A stretch of 64,000 bases of DNA, taken from positions 9,822,012 to 9,886,011 of the forward strand of contig CM059623.1 of assembly GCA_030435675.1 (NCBI GenBank), in the 5' to 3' direction. This DNA is from Steinernema hermaphroditum. Lineage: Eukaryota > Nematoda > Chromadorea > Rhabditida > Steinernematidae. Position 1 is the stretch's first letter, and each line of letters begins with the position of its first letter. A program made the position numbers and the translations under genes. A model generated the notes under the pieces. It ran no database searches. It was given only the letters and a program-made list of their open reading frames with translations, and had not been told where the DNA came from. Positions 35,170-46,565 of the stretch are shown here, piece by piece.

Positions 35170-37195
35170 CTAAATAAATGCACACCTGACCCTGTAAACA
35201 TCTCCGCCAATCGCCTCAAGAGACTCCAGTTCGCACTTTTTTTTCGTTTCCATGGACAAGACAAAAGCAGAACTCAACTTACTGCTTCTGGAGTGTGTGC
35301 AGAATAGGGCTGTGGCCGATGGGAACTCGGGTGGAGGAGATCGAGGGCGGCGGCGGGGGCGGAATCGGCGCGTTTCCGCCGGAGCCCGAGCTCGGGTAGA
35401 GCGTGAAGCGGGGGGTCGTCGGAGGATTCTGTGGCGGAAACGCCGATGTGGAGCTGTTGAGCGTGTGGAGGGCTGCAAGAAGAAGTCGAGTTCGGATGGG
35501 ACACGTCAGCACAGGGCGCCCCCATCCAATCGATTTGTTTTGGTTAGCCTCTTGTGATGATTGGCAGTGGGTGGGCCATCGCCAATATCTCGTTAAGCCG
35601 TCTGGGTTGGTGACGGTGGTTAGGGATGATGGGGAGGTCGGTCGACATAGTGTTTGAGACTTGGGAAGAAATGCGTTAGAGTTGAAAGCTGTCACGCCGA
35701 TGGATATGAAAGAATCTGGGGAGATCAAGGCGACCTTCGCCATTATGTTTTATGTTCGCTCCATGGTTCATTAGTGGTAAAGTTTTAATGTTTGAATTGA
35801 GGCGTTGAAATGTAGACACATTCTTAAATTATGGTTTACTTATGGTCAAATTGTGGTCAGTGAATACAATTACATGAATTATATTTACACTCCGTTTTAT
35901 TTTGGGTTGTTTAGAACTTTTTAGAACGTTTAGAAACAGAAATTTAGAAATTTTACACTGTGCGATGTTCTGTGGAAACGGTGATGTATCAGATAAAAAA
36001 AATCTTTTGGCCCAGTAGTCAACTTCTACCCCGGAATTTAAGCATCATTGTTGGTTGAAAGGGACGAGCATTTATAGAGTTTTACAACTATTTACCTCGA
36101 ACATCTAGGTGAAATCAGCAAACTCAGCAAGTGTCTCAGCAACGCTTAGACTCACATTTACAAAGAACGAGAGGTAGCTTGAAATAAAGATCTGTTGTAA
36201 GGGTGGTCAACTAAAAATGTCCACCCTTGCGAGGATTCTTTGTTGTTCTTGTAGCCCTTCACTGATTAATTTTTCCAAGATTTTCTTGCGCCATAATTTC
36301 CAATTAGTGGCATGTCACGCGCTCAATAGCTACGCAAAATTTATGCAAAATTACGTATATAAGTCCAGGTGCTCTCCAGAGACTTTGCGTTGCGGATTCA
36401 TGAGATGTTCACCCTTTTTTACTGTCCGATTTGCAGTGCCTCTTGTGTACCGAAGTCGGGATTTAAAGAGACAAGATTCAAAACACAATTGGCGCTACAA
36501 TTGCCGAAAACTTTCTATTATAGTGAACACTCTGTTTTTTTCCTCATAAGTCAAGCTTGCTTTGATTCATTCTTGTTATACTTGTTTAATTTCGTTCCGA
36601 GTTCTAAAAACGACTTAACTTTCTGAGAATCCTCTAATACAGTTACTTAATGGCATTCCCTTAGCCAACATTTCCTTTTCGCATTCGAGCTCTTGCTCTT
36701 TGATTCCCAGAGGAACATTAGTCATCTCCAAAAAGCTTTCCTGTCCCTATGACATATGACATCTTATTTTCCCTTTCTCACGTTTCTATCTCCAAGATCC
36801 GAAAAACAGAACTTACAATTCGAGGAGAACATGTTGGCGTAGGCGTCAGCACTCAGGAAGAGATTCTGACCTCCCGTAAAGGGCGACTCCGACGTCGTTC
36901 CATCGGCCGACTGCGCTCTCGGCCTCGCTTGCAGGTTGGAAGTGCTCTGGGATTGCCGTAGTCGCGACGACGGTTTTCCTGAAAGCAGCGCTCGTGCAGA
37001 TGGCCTCGGGAAACATTAATATTCGCGGAAAAGTGATTAACATAACCGGCGGAGTGAGAACGCACCACTTTTGACATAGAGCTTAGGGCTGCTGCTATCG
37101 CTGCTGGCGTTGTCGCCAGAGTTCGAGTTGGAGTTCGTCGAGTTTAGAACGGATTCCACCTGTCGAGAGCTCTGGTCAAGAGCTGCTGCTGCCAT
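35170..37195 (-). CDS. Ser/Pro-rich disordered protein, unknown
   Basis: Exons 35170-35191, 35283-35472, 36817-36978 and 37066-37195 give 167 residues with all phases matching; the first three exons are well supported by splice sites, while the last, of seven codons, is tentative. The sequence is mostly low complexity: an Asn/Ser run (NSTNSNSNSGDNASSDSSS), an RxxS-type basic patch (SSRLRQSQSTSNLQARPRAQS) and a polyproline tract (six Pro) flanked by Ser. It looks like an intrinsically disordered adaptor or scaffold. A TTTTCAG acceptor directly precedes the ATG. I recognise no family. Confidence 0.5.
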
Positions 37196-37245
37196 CTGAA
37201 AAGGCTCATGACGTTAAGGATAGGATTGAGGTGAAGGATTGCTGT

Positions 37246-37248
37246 GCT

Positions 37249-37315
<67 letters not shown>

Positions 37316-37319
37316 AGCG
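37246..37319 (+). tRNA. tRNA-Asn(GTT)
   Basis: A 74-base intact cloverleaf: acceptor GCTTCCG/CGGGAGC, anticodon stem TTCGG/CCGAA with loop CTGTTAA giving GTT, T arm GGTGGTTCAAGCCCACC. Discriminator G. Identical over its full length to three copies on the other strand. Confidence 0.95.
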
Positions 37320-40288
37320 AACCTTTTTCTCACAGTTTTCCTTTCTTGTTTTGTCATTTTTCGTTAAAATTTGTCTTTTTATGTCCACATTGTGAGCCAA
37401 CTAATAACGAACTTTTTAAATATAACCGAAAACTGCTTCTGAATAATGAAATAAATTTTTACGTCTATGGAAGGTATATCCCATACCTAGATTATATTTA
37501 TTTCTAGATTGGTAGGCTATACCGCGCATTTATTTATTTTTCAACCATGGATCCCATCCCATCCACGCCGATTTCCAAGCGAACACGTTTGGAAGTCACC
37601 CTCTTCACAACACTCAGTTAACCTCAATTCGCCAAACCACTAATAAGGCCAACCTTCCCGCAAATTTCGGCGAACTGAGAACATCCACGAACCAAAAGAT
37701 CATCAGACGTCGTGTGGAGCGTGACACACCAAGAATGCGTCCGCCACCCTCTGCCTCCCCCAAGGCCGTCCAGCGCCTCCCCAGCAGCTAAGCGCTGACA
37801 TCACCACGAGATCGTAATCGTAATTGTTGTCCGCGCGCACAGAAGAGGACGTGCACAGCCCATTTCTGAAGATCGAGTGACATCATCTGGCGGCCATAAA
37901 CACGCCTACAACAAGGGGCGCAATTAAAATGGAGCGAGTTTTGCTATTTTGGACGTCTAATCGAGGTTTCGATCTTTATAACCGTGCATATTTGGTCGGA
38001 CTTTATGGATATGGTGCACGATTTTCACGGGGAGATCGTAATCTTGAACTATGTCAAAGTGATGTCATGAAAAAGTGAAAGCAAGCAGCTTATTCTTTAC
38101 CATGGCTTCACAAAAATGCATCGATTTTTGGCGCTATTGAGGAGTGATGTCATGGCTTAAACTAAGGAATTTTCGGTTTTCTGTAAAAGCTGGTGGAGTT
38201 CCAGTCAGAACCGATTCGAATGAGAGGATAAACGGCGTGTGCAGCTGTGCCAGGCTTAGAATGGATTACCTTTAGGAGGATTTGTAACAGGTGTAGAAAA
38301 TGCCACGAAGAATCAGCTATTTGGTATACACAATATGGGCAAAGCTTTCGCAATATGCAGTAATAAAGGGGCCGCTTTAGAGAGAAAATCTGAAACAAAC
38401 TGTAGATCATGATGACACAGAAGTCCACAAGAACATGCTTGTTTGATGTAAACATGTAAACAGATGGTAAAAGTCGATGTTTTATCGGAACACCTTGCGA
38501 GAAGAGGTTCCATGACGGATGACATAAACACTCCATAAACTTATACATGTGCGTGATGCATCACAATCACAGTAGCTCCTGGGAGCTGCCAAAAAGCGCG
38601 CAAATCGATAGACCTCGATCACGTTTACGACGTTTTATAGTCGCGCGATCATGTGGTCGCTACCGAAATCGGTGAAACGGATTAAGGCGATTCATGCGTG
38701 GCGCTCCCCCACACGCGACGGCAGCAAAGATCAACTTGTGAACGGAATTCGCCGAGGAAATGAACCGGTGCGCCAAGAAGGAAAGAGAGAGATGGAGCGG
38801 CGGAATCGCCGCCTCCCATGAGACTGTTACAGCGAAAAAAGTTACATCGAAAGAGTTCAACTTGGAACCGCGGCGAAACCGAGGATTAGCGGTGTTCGAC
38901 GTGTAATGAGCTTGTGTTGCAAGTGGATTAGAAAGTCAGAGGAATCACAATGCTGGTTAACGCATTTCAGGTCGTGTATCGATATGGATCACATGATCTA
39001 AATGCGGAAAGGTTGGAAAACTTTCATCAGATTCGGACTTTAACATATGCTTGCACTTTAAAAACGTTAAAAACAGTCCAATATTTGCTGCCACGACCAT
39101 CTAAAGGCATTTTTTCGATCCTTTTTTACATGCAATTTTTCAAGGGGACATCCCGATGGAAAGTTGCTCCCTAGATCAGAATAGAGGACAACGTTTCTCT
39201 TTGAAACTGTAGAGGTAAAAATGAAGTTTACACAAGAGATTTACCTTTGAATTTTTGTCTGAGAACTCCGATCCTTGGTGCGCCAAAGTGCAACTACTTC
39301 ATTTCCCATTGAAATGGGATCACACAAGGAATCTAATGTGCAAACTCGTGTTTTAGACCTCAAGATACTCGCTCGAAGTAGCCAGTGATTATTGGAAAAG
39401 CAAGATTACAATATGCAACAGATTTCTGGAGAGAGCGCATTCACCACAATGGAGTCCAGGGTCAAAAAACAAGCCAAGTGAGATACAGTTCGCTGAACTG
39501 CGCTACTAATTAACCTTGAGTCTTGAGCAACATAATTAGACGAAAAATTGATTGCCCCATCCGGTGGTTGTCCACAAACATGTCGATGGTATTTCCAGTT
39601 TGCACAAAAGATGAAACCATGTTTTGCATTCGACTGTTTACGTCGTCGGTTGTGTTAGACGCTTGATCAAAAACTAATCTTTGAGGTGACTGTGTTCGGG
39701 GAATATTAGCGACCAAGATGAGCGCCGACGTCACAACGGGATTGCGATCATGTTACACACAACGATACACAAATGGTCGAAGTTCGGACTTTAAAATGAA
39801 GAATTTGTGCAACAAGTGAATCATACTACGCAGACACATTAAGACCATTTATGGACCAGTCTGTACTGCAATGCAAAGGGGAAACTAAGACAGTAAACAA
39901 AAAAATTTTTGGGGACCATTTAGATCGAAAATCCAGCGTTACAATTGACCAAATTGCATTGCGACAAAAGACAGTGGACCTTAAACAAGGAATGCCAGAA
40001 TAAATAACAATGACACCTTTCTCAAAAGTATCGACGTTTAAAAAATGGGTCTTAAAACTGGGTCTGTTAAGCCCGAAGTTCACTATACCACAATTATCAC
40101 TATAACACAATTACTACAAACCACAAAAATACCACAGAAGTACATCATGTTCGTTTTCAGCCTCCAATATGCAAAAAGTCCCAAGCAGAACCAGTTACCT
40201 TGGCGGCACATAGCCTCCGTCAACAAAGGGAACCCCTTGAGTCGGAGACACAATTGGGGAACCGGTGAGCGGTTCGATACAAAAGCGT
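37320..40288. other. AT-rich stretch without supported gene
   Basis: The minus strand at 39515-39690 has a protein-like frame (NTTDDVNSRMQNMVSSF, DNHRMGQSIFRLIMLL) between acceptor- and donor-like sites, but I could not extend it. The 128-codon minus frame at 38162 has no sign of selection. Nothing else seen. Confidence 0.3.
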
Positions 40289-40508
40289 TCAAGTGGTGAT
40301 CGGAAGTTCAAGTTTTGTGCCTTTCAGTGCAAATGTTTGGTCTGATGACTCAATAGTTTATACGCCAAAGTGAGTTTTGGAAAATAATGCTAGTCGATCC
40401 AGCCAGGACGCCTTTGGAGATAATACAGCAACTACATAGAGCAAATATGCACTTTGATATCGAATCCTTAGAAAGACGAAAAATAAAAAATGCAAAAAAG
40501 TGAACGCT

Positions 40509-40575
<67 letters not shown>

Positions 40576-42426
40576 AGCATACCCCGTTTAATCCATCTAC
40601 GACATAGGAACTTACAATTTTGACTTTGGCCCATCTTTTCGAACGGAAGTCCTTCTTCTGAATTTTCGAGTACATTGTGGCGAGGGTCATTGACGGTCGC
40701 CTCTTTCGAAAGCGATCTCTGGGAAATATCTCCGATTTCGAGAGTCGTAAAGCCTTTCGATGGCGCCCAAACCGGTCAGTTGGCGCCGAAGTCGGATTCG
40801 GCGTTGAATTTTAATGAGCGAACCTGGGGAGGAGGTTCTGCTAGGGGTGCACTCGCGCGAACTAAGCGACCGCAACAGGTTGCCTCGCGTTTCGCTTAGG
40901 CGATCGATTTATGATTTGCCAAACTGGAAGAAGAAAACAGAGAAGTACGAAGATGGGCTGATATCAGATGGCGGGAGAGGTACTTTGCTCCAGGCAAGAC
41001 GGGTTCACCCAGGCGTGGTCATGTGGCAGGGGTTCTGGAGGCGCGACTGTAAACTCGATCTAACTCAAGAAGTAGATGTAGTTTAGTGAAATAGTCGTAG
41101 AATACTGCCAACATTTATGTCTCTCAAATATGTACCAATCATACATTCTTATGGAATCGGGAGCCACATAAAGGTCTTCCTAGATAAGGAAGTGCGACAG
41201 AAGCTAATGCACTTGTTTTTGGGTAATCACACAAAGTGAAAAGACCGGTAAGTACATTCTTAGCTTGTGAAGCGCTTCGTAAACAGTTGTAGAAGCTAAG
41301 GAAAGCCACGAAAAGGTTAGGTTGACAACGTAAACTCCGAAAAGTCCGAACAGTACACAGGTTCACATTAAATATAGTGAACGATGAATAGAAGTTCGAT
41401 GATTAACGATCTTAAGAAGAATAGTGTAATGTTTAGAACGCACAAGGAAGGAGGCATCGATTACTTTTTGAAAGAAACGTCAAAAATTTCGAACACTGTA
41501 GGAGAAGTAAAGATAAAAAGTCAGGTTATTACACAGGCGAGCAGTGGCTGAATCTATCGGTCAACAATTTCTCTCGTTGTTGCGCGGAGCATATGTGTTA
41601 TAGCGAGAATCTTGTCTGCTTTCGAGACCTTTGAAGGGTTTCTGTCTTAATCTCTGTAGTCTCTGTTAAGAAGACAGAAGTATTAAAAATCGGCGAAAAT
41701 TTGAGCTCTGTAAAGAGAACTTTGCTACCGCACTATGTGTACTATATCTGCATAAAAATTGGGAAAGACAATCGTAACAAGCATGAAGTATTTACTGTTG
41801 ACTGTATTTACTGTAATTTGTGCTAGAAATAATCAGAACCAGTGTTCAATCCGATCCAAAGATGGGCATCGGCTCGGCCGCCAGCTGATCCGGTCCGTTT
41901 CTGTTCATCTCAAAAATCCGATCACCTAAATTTTATCAATGTTTACGCCTAATGGTGCAGAAAAATCCAAATTTAAAACTGCAAGACCCTCGCCAAGGTC
42001 ACGAAACAAGGTTTTGTCAGCGTCGATCACAAGTGGGAATGTTTATGTGAATTTTATTTCAACGTTATTTCTGCTTCTTTACCTTGGCAAAGATTTAGTG
42101 AAAGCAACATGAGCATGCTTGTCTGCAAATTTCGTTCACTTTATGTCACAACTGGTAAACTGGTAAAGCTGGCTCCTTGATACTGAAAAATACTGACCTG
42201 CCGGTAGCACTGCTTGAATGCCTGCAACTGGTGATAGAAGAAGGGATCGAGGCGGATCGAGGCGCCAGCGTTGCGAACTGAAGGGCGACGTGAATGGAGA
42301 AATGTCATGGGTCGACGACTCACTTTCGAAGAGCGAAAGACCTTCGAAGTCGGCGGCGGTCTCCTCCCAGAAGCGAACGAACTTCTCGGCTTCGCCCCTC
42401 TGGCGGTGATGCAGGAGAGACGCCAT
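40289..42426 (-). CDS. Tentative four-exon gene, unknown product
   Basis: Exons 40289-40341, 40616-40718, 42198-42277 and 42324-42426 join in phase to 112 residues. The first two exons are convincing (a 46-bp GTGAGT...CTTCAG intron; EKFVRFWEETAADFEGLSLF then SIRLDPFFYHQLQAFKQCYR). The later two, across a 1.5-kb intron, rest only on matching phase and splice words. The last intron contains a tRNA-Asn on the same strand. Immediately upstream of the ATG another frame also looks coding (VEVEVPATSLEEPFGSDVDG), so a longer or frame-broken gene is possible. No family recognised. Confidence 0.35.
40505..40578 (-). tRNA. tRNA-Asn(GTT)
   Basis: Complement of an intact 74-base tRNA, identical in sequence to the copy at 37246-37319. 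It sits between two candidate exons of the tentative gene. Confidence 0.95.
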
Positions 42427-42857
42427 CGACGTCGCTTCCAAAGGGTTCCTCTAATGAAGTGGCAGGCACCTCCACTTCGACAGGGTTCGGTAAATCCGCT
42501 TTGTTGTCTGTTGGCGTCGGTAACGAACGGGAAAATCGATGCCGCTGGATCCATGCGTTGGCGATAGAAACGCGTTGTTTTTGTGATTAATGGGTACGGT
42601 AATGAACTGTAATTTGCTGTGACTTTGTGGGAGTAAACGATGACGACGCTGTACGGTAATCGCATCTGTAACAACTTTGAGTGGATGTGATAGAAAGGAG
42701 AACAGTAATAACAGAAATGAAAGGATTAATAGCTGATCAAAAAACTGTTATAAAATTAAAAACGTGTTGTGTAAAAGTGAGATCTTTGTTCGTGATGTTC
42801 GTTGCGGTGGCATCAAAAAGTTGTTGGGTTCTCAACCTAGACTGGTTTAATGAAATA

Positions 42858-42982
42858 ATCGAAATAGGCCGAAATGACGACCCAGCAGGCCTCCTGCCAG
42901 TGACCCGGGTGAATGTCCTCTTCCACATCGTCTGATTCACGTCGAAGTCCATATCATCGTAATCGTCGATTCTCCGCATCAT
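42858..42982 (-). pseudogene. Fragment of RNA polymerase II second-largest subunit (RPB2) N-terminus
   Basis: From an ATG-ATG preceded by a CTTTCAG acceptor, the frame reads MMRRIDDYDDMDFDV; after an apparent one-base loss near 42937 the next frame continues SDDVEEDIHPGHWQEACWVV and ISAYFD, the strongly conserved N-terminal helix of RPB2 (human ITPDLWQEACWIVISSYFD). Similarity stops there and a stop codon follows six codons later. No other RPB2 exon is near, so this is a broken partial copy; the functional gene should lie elsewhere. Confidence 0.75.
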
Positions 42983-43469
42983 TTTTTGAATTCTGAAAGG
43001 TTCCTTTGCATTATTTTCTGTTTCTGCAAAAAAAAGAGCGCGACGAGCACCGAGAACAAGCATTCACGCGCGATATCCTCATCTTTCCTGTTCTCAAAGA
43101 ATGCGAAACAATGATGCTCACCATGCCCAGATATCACGCGCCTAAGTCATAGCTGTTGAAGGAATGTTTGTGCTGTCCCCGATGTCTTAATCAAATCTGA
43201 CCTGAGGAAATTACGCTCAAGGCGAAACGGATGTCCTCCGAAAGTTCTGCAAAATCGGGAAAACACTGTACGGTATTGAATTTCTTTGCTTTGAAACCGA
43301 GATTCCAATATAACCTCTTTTGAGTTTACGAATCCGACGAACAAGCAGTGAATACAACAACCGACTCCGATCTATACACGATGACTTCCAGTAACCACTG
43401 CCACCACCAACAAAGATTCCTCTGTATCATGCTCTTCAAATATTTATTTTTTTATCAAATATTATTGTA

Positions 43470-43880
43470 TCAAATATACACTATATATAAATGGAGAACC
43501 GACGGCTGTGTTTTTCCGTGCGCACGGCGGAAACACCCACACAAAATAAGGACCCCGAGGGGAACCGAACGACACCGCCCGCTTACAAAGAGAGAACGTT
43601 CGCAATGAGCCACACAGACAGTTGAGATGGCAGCGCTCTACTTCCACTATGCCTCTGGCGATGCTAGGCTTTGAGTTTTTTTTTCAGTTTTTCAGTGATT
43701 TTTTGCCAATTTTGTAACCAGCAGAGATGTCGGTTCGAGTTTCCTGAAATTTTACAGTTTTTGGCCCACTTCAGCCATTACATGAGCGCCAATCTTACCG
43801 CCCGCAGGGCTATAGGTTACTTGGCTTTTAGTACCTGGAGGGCGCGAATTCGCGCCCAGCCGCGTTTATTCAAATATTAT
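43470..43880 (-). repeat. Dispersed repeat family A, copy 2 (longest)
   Basis: Inverted relative to copy 1, running from TATATATAAATGGAGAACCG to GCGCCCAGCCGCGTTTATT. It contains about 180 bases missing from copy 1, including a CCGCCCGCAGGGCTATAGG motif that is multiplied in copy 3. No coding frame. Confidence 0.75.
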
Positions 43881-43914
43881 TGAAGATTATTGTCACAACA
43901 AATGTTTTGCATTA

Positions 43915-44292
43915 TCAAAACAAGCCAATGGCTTTTCCCACAGCTGCAGCTCCTCCAGTGACCGCTCCACTCAACACCGAAGATGAGGCAGAGATAGCCC
44001 CCGTGGCTCCAATACTTTGAAGGGTGGAGACGACGAGGGGAGTCGTACCTAAAACAACGTCAAAATGTCGCAATCTAGCAATAGATAACCGACCCGCTCC
44101 CAGGCTCATCATACCGGCAGCCGTGCTTCCGGCTACGACACCTCCCGCGCCGAATCCCAGCCAAACGGCTGCAGCAGGAATTGCGTAGGGAGCCGCCAGT
44201 GTGGCTCCAACAGCTACAGCAACAGGGCCGGCATACGGTATGCTGGCAGCAGCTCCGGCAGCTTTGATCATCGCAGCTCCGATCGCTTCCAT
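43915..44292 (-). CDS. ISG12/IFI27 (Ifi-6-16) family membrane protein
   Basis: Exons 43915-44048 and 44094-44292 give 110 residues. The sequence is almost entirely Ala/Gly/Val hydrophobic, with GFGAGGVVAGSTAAGMMS followed after the intron by VVSTLQSIGATGAISASS, the recognised core of the Ifi-6-16/ISG12 family (human IFI27: GFTAAGIAAGS..MMS and VATLQSLGAAGLSG). Two to three transmembrane segments are expected; family members act at mitochondria or the nuclear envelope in stress and cell death. The 45-base intron is a multiple of three and free of stops, so intron retention would insert 15 residues between the two core motifs. Confidence 0.8.
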   Translation of the reverse strand: MEAIGAAMIKAAGAAASIPYAGPVAVAVGATLAAPYAIPAAAVWLGFGAGGVVAGSTAAGMMSLGAGRLSIARLRHFDVVLGTTPLVVSTLQSIGATGAISASSSVLSGAVTGGAAAVGKAIGLF

Positions 44293-46345
44293 GTTACTAG
44301 TGAAAAGCCTCAGAAAAATAACGTTTTCGGATGATATGAAAGAGAGCAACCCGAAGCGCGTAGGAACGATACAGAGTTGAATTGTGGATACATTAAGAAG
44401 ACAAAGAGGAGCAGAAGGAAAGCCGATTACTTTGACGATATTGGCGTTCGCAATGACTACCCACTGTCTCAGAGTAGCTAAGAGCGAATACTGTTTGCGT
44501 CGAATCTACAGGTCACCCTCCGTTATCAGCTCACTAAAAACGATGAATCATCCAGTGATTCCATCACGAGATTCCGTTGTAAACACACTGTATTTTTTTG
44601 CAGGCAAATTCTACCATGTTGGCATATCGGAGACTTCAGCTGGCGACCAATTCTAGAGATTCCGAGATCAAAGGACGAAGTATGATGGCACTATTCTGAT
44701 GAATTAGGACCACCGTCACTCTACGGTATCATTTTCATCTTATAGTGGCATCTCAGCAGCGTGTTTTGTTTCGATCGTGGCCACGCAAATAGGGTGATGG
44801 CCAGCCATGGATTTAGAATTTCGAACCGAGACCGAAATTTCGAGCGAGACTCATCACTGGTTGCTCTCAACAGCTCCCCAACGGAACTCACAATGGATGT
44901 GCTGGAACCCAAATATAACAGCTCCAAAAATGGACTTAGAGAGAGTCACTTTTTACGAAGTTCAATACTGTTTTCTTCACAGCCAACAACTTGGAGTGAC
45001 TATGTCGTGACTCAACTCACGAGACCCTATTTAAACAGACGTGTCAGTGTGACATTTCGATGTATATGTGGACTCGATGTTTCAATTATTTTCCCGATCA
45101 GGTTACAAGCCTTGTATTGCTGTACTACTGTTGCAGCCTGGTTCTCGCCAAGTCTCTTTGATAGAGTTGATAGAGTTCCGCTCTCCATCGCAATAACTTA
45201 ATATAATCGCCTCAGTTTGGCCATCTCGACCTGGCACGACCTACGGTTCCCAACAACATGTTTATCCCTGCACATGAAGCCCTCTCCTAGCGACATTTCT
45301 ATTCTTAGACGCTCACCGCATTCACTAAATCCTCGTCACTGCTGTAAAAAGCACTCAACTCGCTCCGTGCACTCACCCTAATTAGTCTCCACCGCTCGTG
45401 TAATCGCCCCTAAGACCCAAAAGATCTCTTTCTAATCCTCAAATGTCACTTCGGACTCCCCTCAGCGCCCACCTAACATGCCCGGAGACCCCAATTGACC
45501 CGACAGTCCGGCGCGTCCACTTCAGCGGCGTGGAAGTGATAGCCCCGGCCGTAATCCACTTCCGCACACCTCGCCTCATCGACACAATCGCGAGTTATTT
45601 GCATACTAACTAACCGCCCCGGCGGGAGTCTTTGGCGTGCGGATTTAAGGAGGATTAGGTGCGCGCGAATGGTCATTTGAAATGAGCGGACTGTCGGCAG
45701 TCGCGGTCGGCGCTTTCCAGGAGAAGACCAGCGCCAGCCTAAGTCCCAAATTGCTGGACACCAGGAGCCTAAGTGACGCCGAGCGGTGGAGCCATGCCGC
45801 GGAGAGTTAAATGTAGGTTTCCTCTTGTTGTAAATCATGCTGATGAGGTGATCGCGTGGAGGTGCCGGTATCTGGGACGGAGAAGATATATGGTGGTTCA
45901 GAGCGTGATTACGGTGGAGTGGAGTTATTTAGGTAGTATTATACCCATACTGTGAGCCGACTTTTTTATTTGAAATATTAACTTTCAAACAACCAAAACC
46001 AAAACAATCAAAAAACCATTCATATCCAATAAATTTTGTGATTGTTCATGACTTTTTACGTCTTCTTGGCAAAAAGGTGGAATGGCTCCCTGGTTTTCTA
46101 TCCCTTCTGGGAGTCGAGGCCAACTCAACTCATTTCTGGGAGGGCGAACGGATCACGAGCCATCGAGCGATTCCACAAAAAATTGAACACTTCACGGAAA
46201 AGTAAAAAAATTTCTTTAATTGATTAGTAGTAGTTGAGGTTTTTGCTGAAATTGAACATGGTTTAGAGCTTTTAAAATTGAGCCTACCGCTCAACTCCAC
46301 ATTCATATCCGTACAAGATCGATCGAAATTCTCGATCTGTTCCAA
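44293..46345. other. Stretch without supported gene
   Basis: Open frames at 44761 and 44807 (plus) and at 45473 (minus) lack ATG-context, splice or motif support. No RNA gene seen. Confidence 0.35.
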
Positions 46346-46349
46346 ACTT

Positions 46350-46565
46350 TATTTCTACTATGTCTCCGGCGATGCTACGCCCGTAGGGCTATGGTGTCTG
46401 GCCGTCCGCAGGGCTACAGTTTTTGGCCCAAACTTCAGACCTTTCCGTGTCCACCAATCTTGACGCCCGCAGGGCTATGGTGTCTTGCCGCCCGCTGGGC
46501 TACGGGCTAATTGGCTTTTAGTACCTGGAGGGCGTGAATTCGCGCGCAGCCGGGTTTATTTAATT
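46350..46565 (-). repeat. Dispersed repeat family A, copy 3 (one end only)
   Basis: Shares TACCTGGAGGGCG, GAATTCGCGC and CAGCCGGGTTTATTTA with copies 1 and 2. Internally the word GCCCGCAGGGCTA is amplified to four variants (46378, 46405, 46463, 46487). The opposite terminus is missing. Confidence 0.7.

Noticed and set aside
38162..38548. 128-codon minus-strand frame rich in hydrophobic residues
   Set aside because: An overlapping frame is equally long, composition follows local AT content, and no known membrane-protein motif is present.
40350..40634. Frames starting LPWRNRLARSAVNRKVGGSSPPGS near 37244, 40350 and 48798
   Set aside because: They are translations of tRNA-Asn genes and their flanks.
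44761..45201. 146-codon plus-strand frame, and an overlapping one from 44807
   Set aside because: Two overlapping frames of similar quality, no motif, splice site or leader acceptor; treated as chance.
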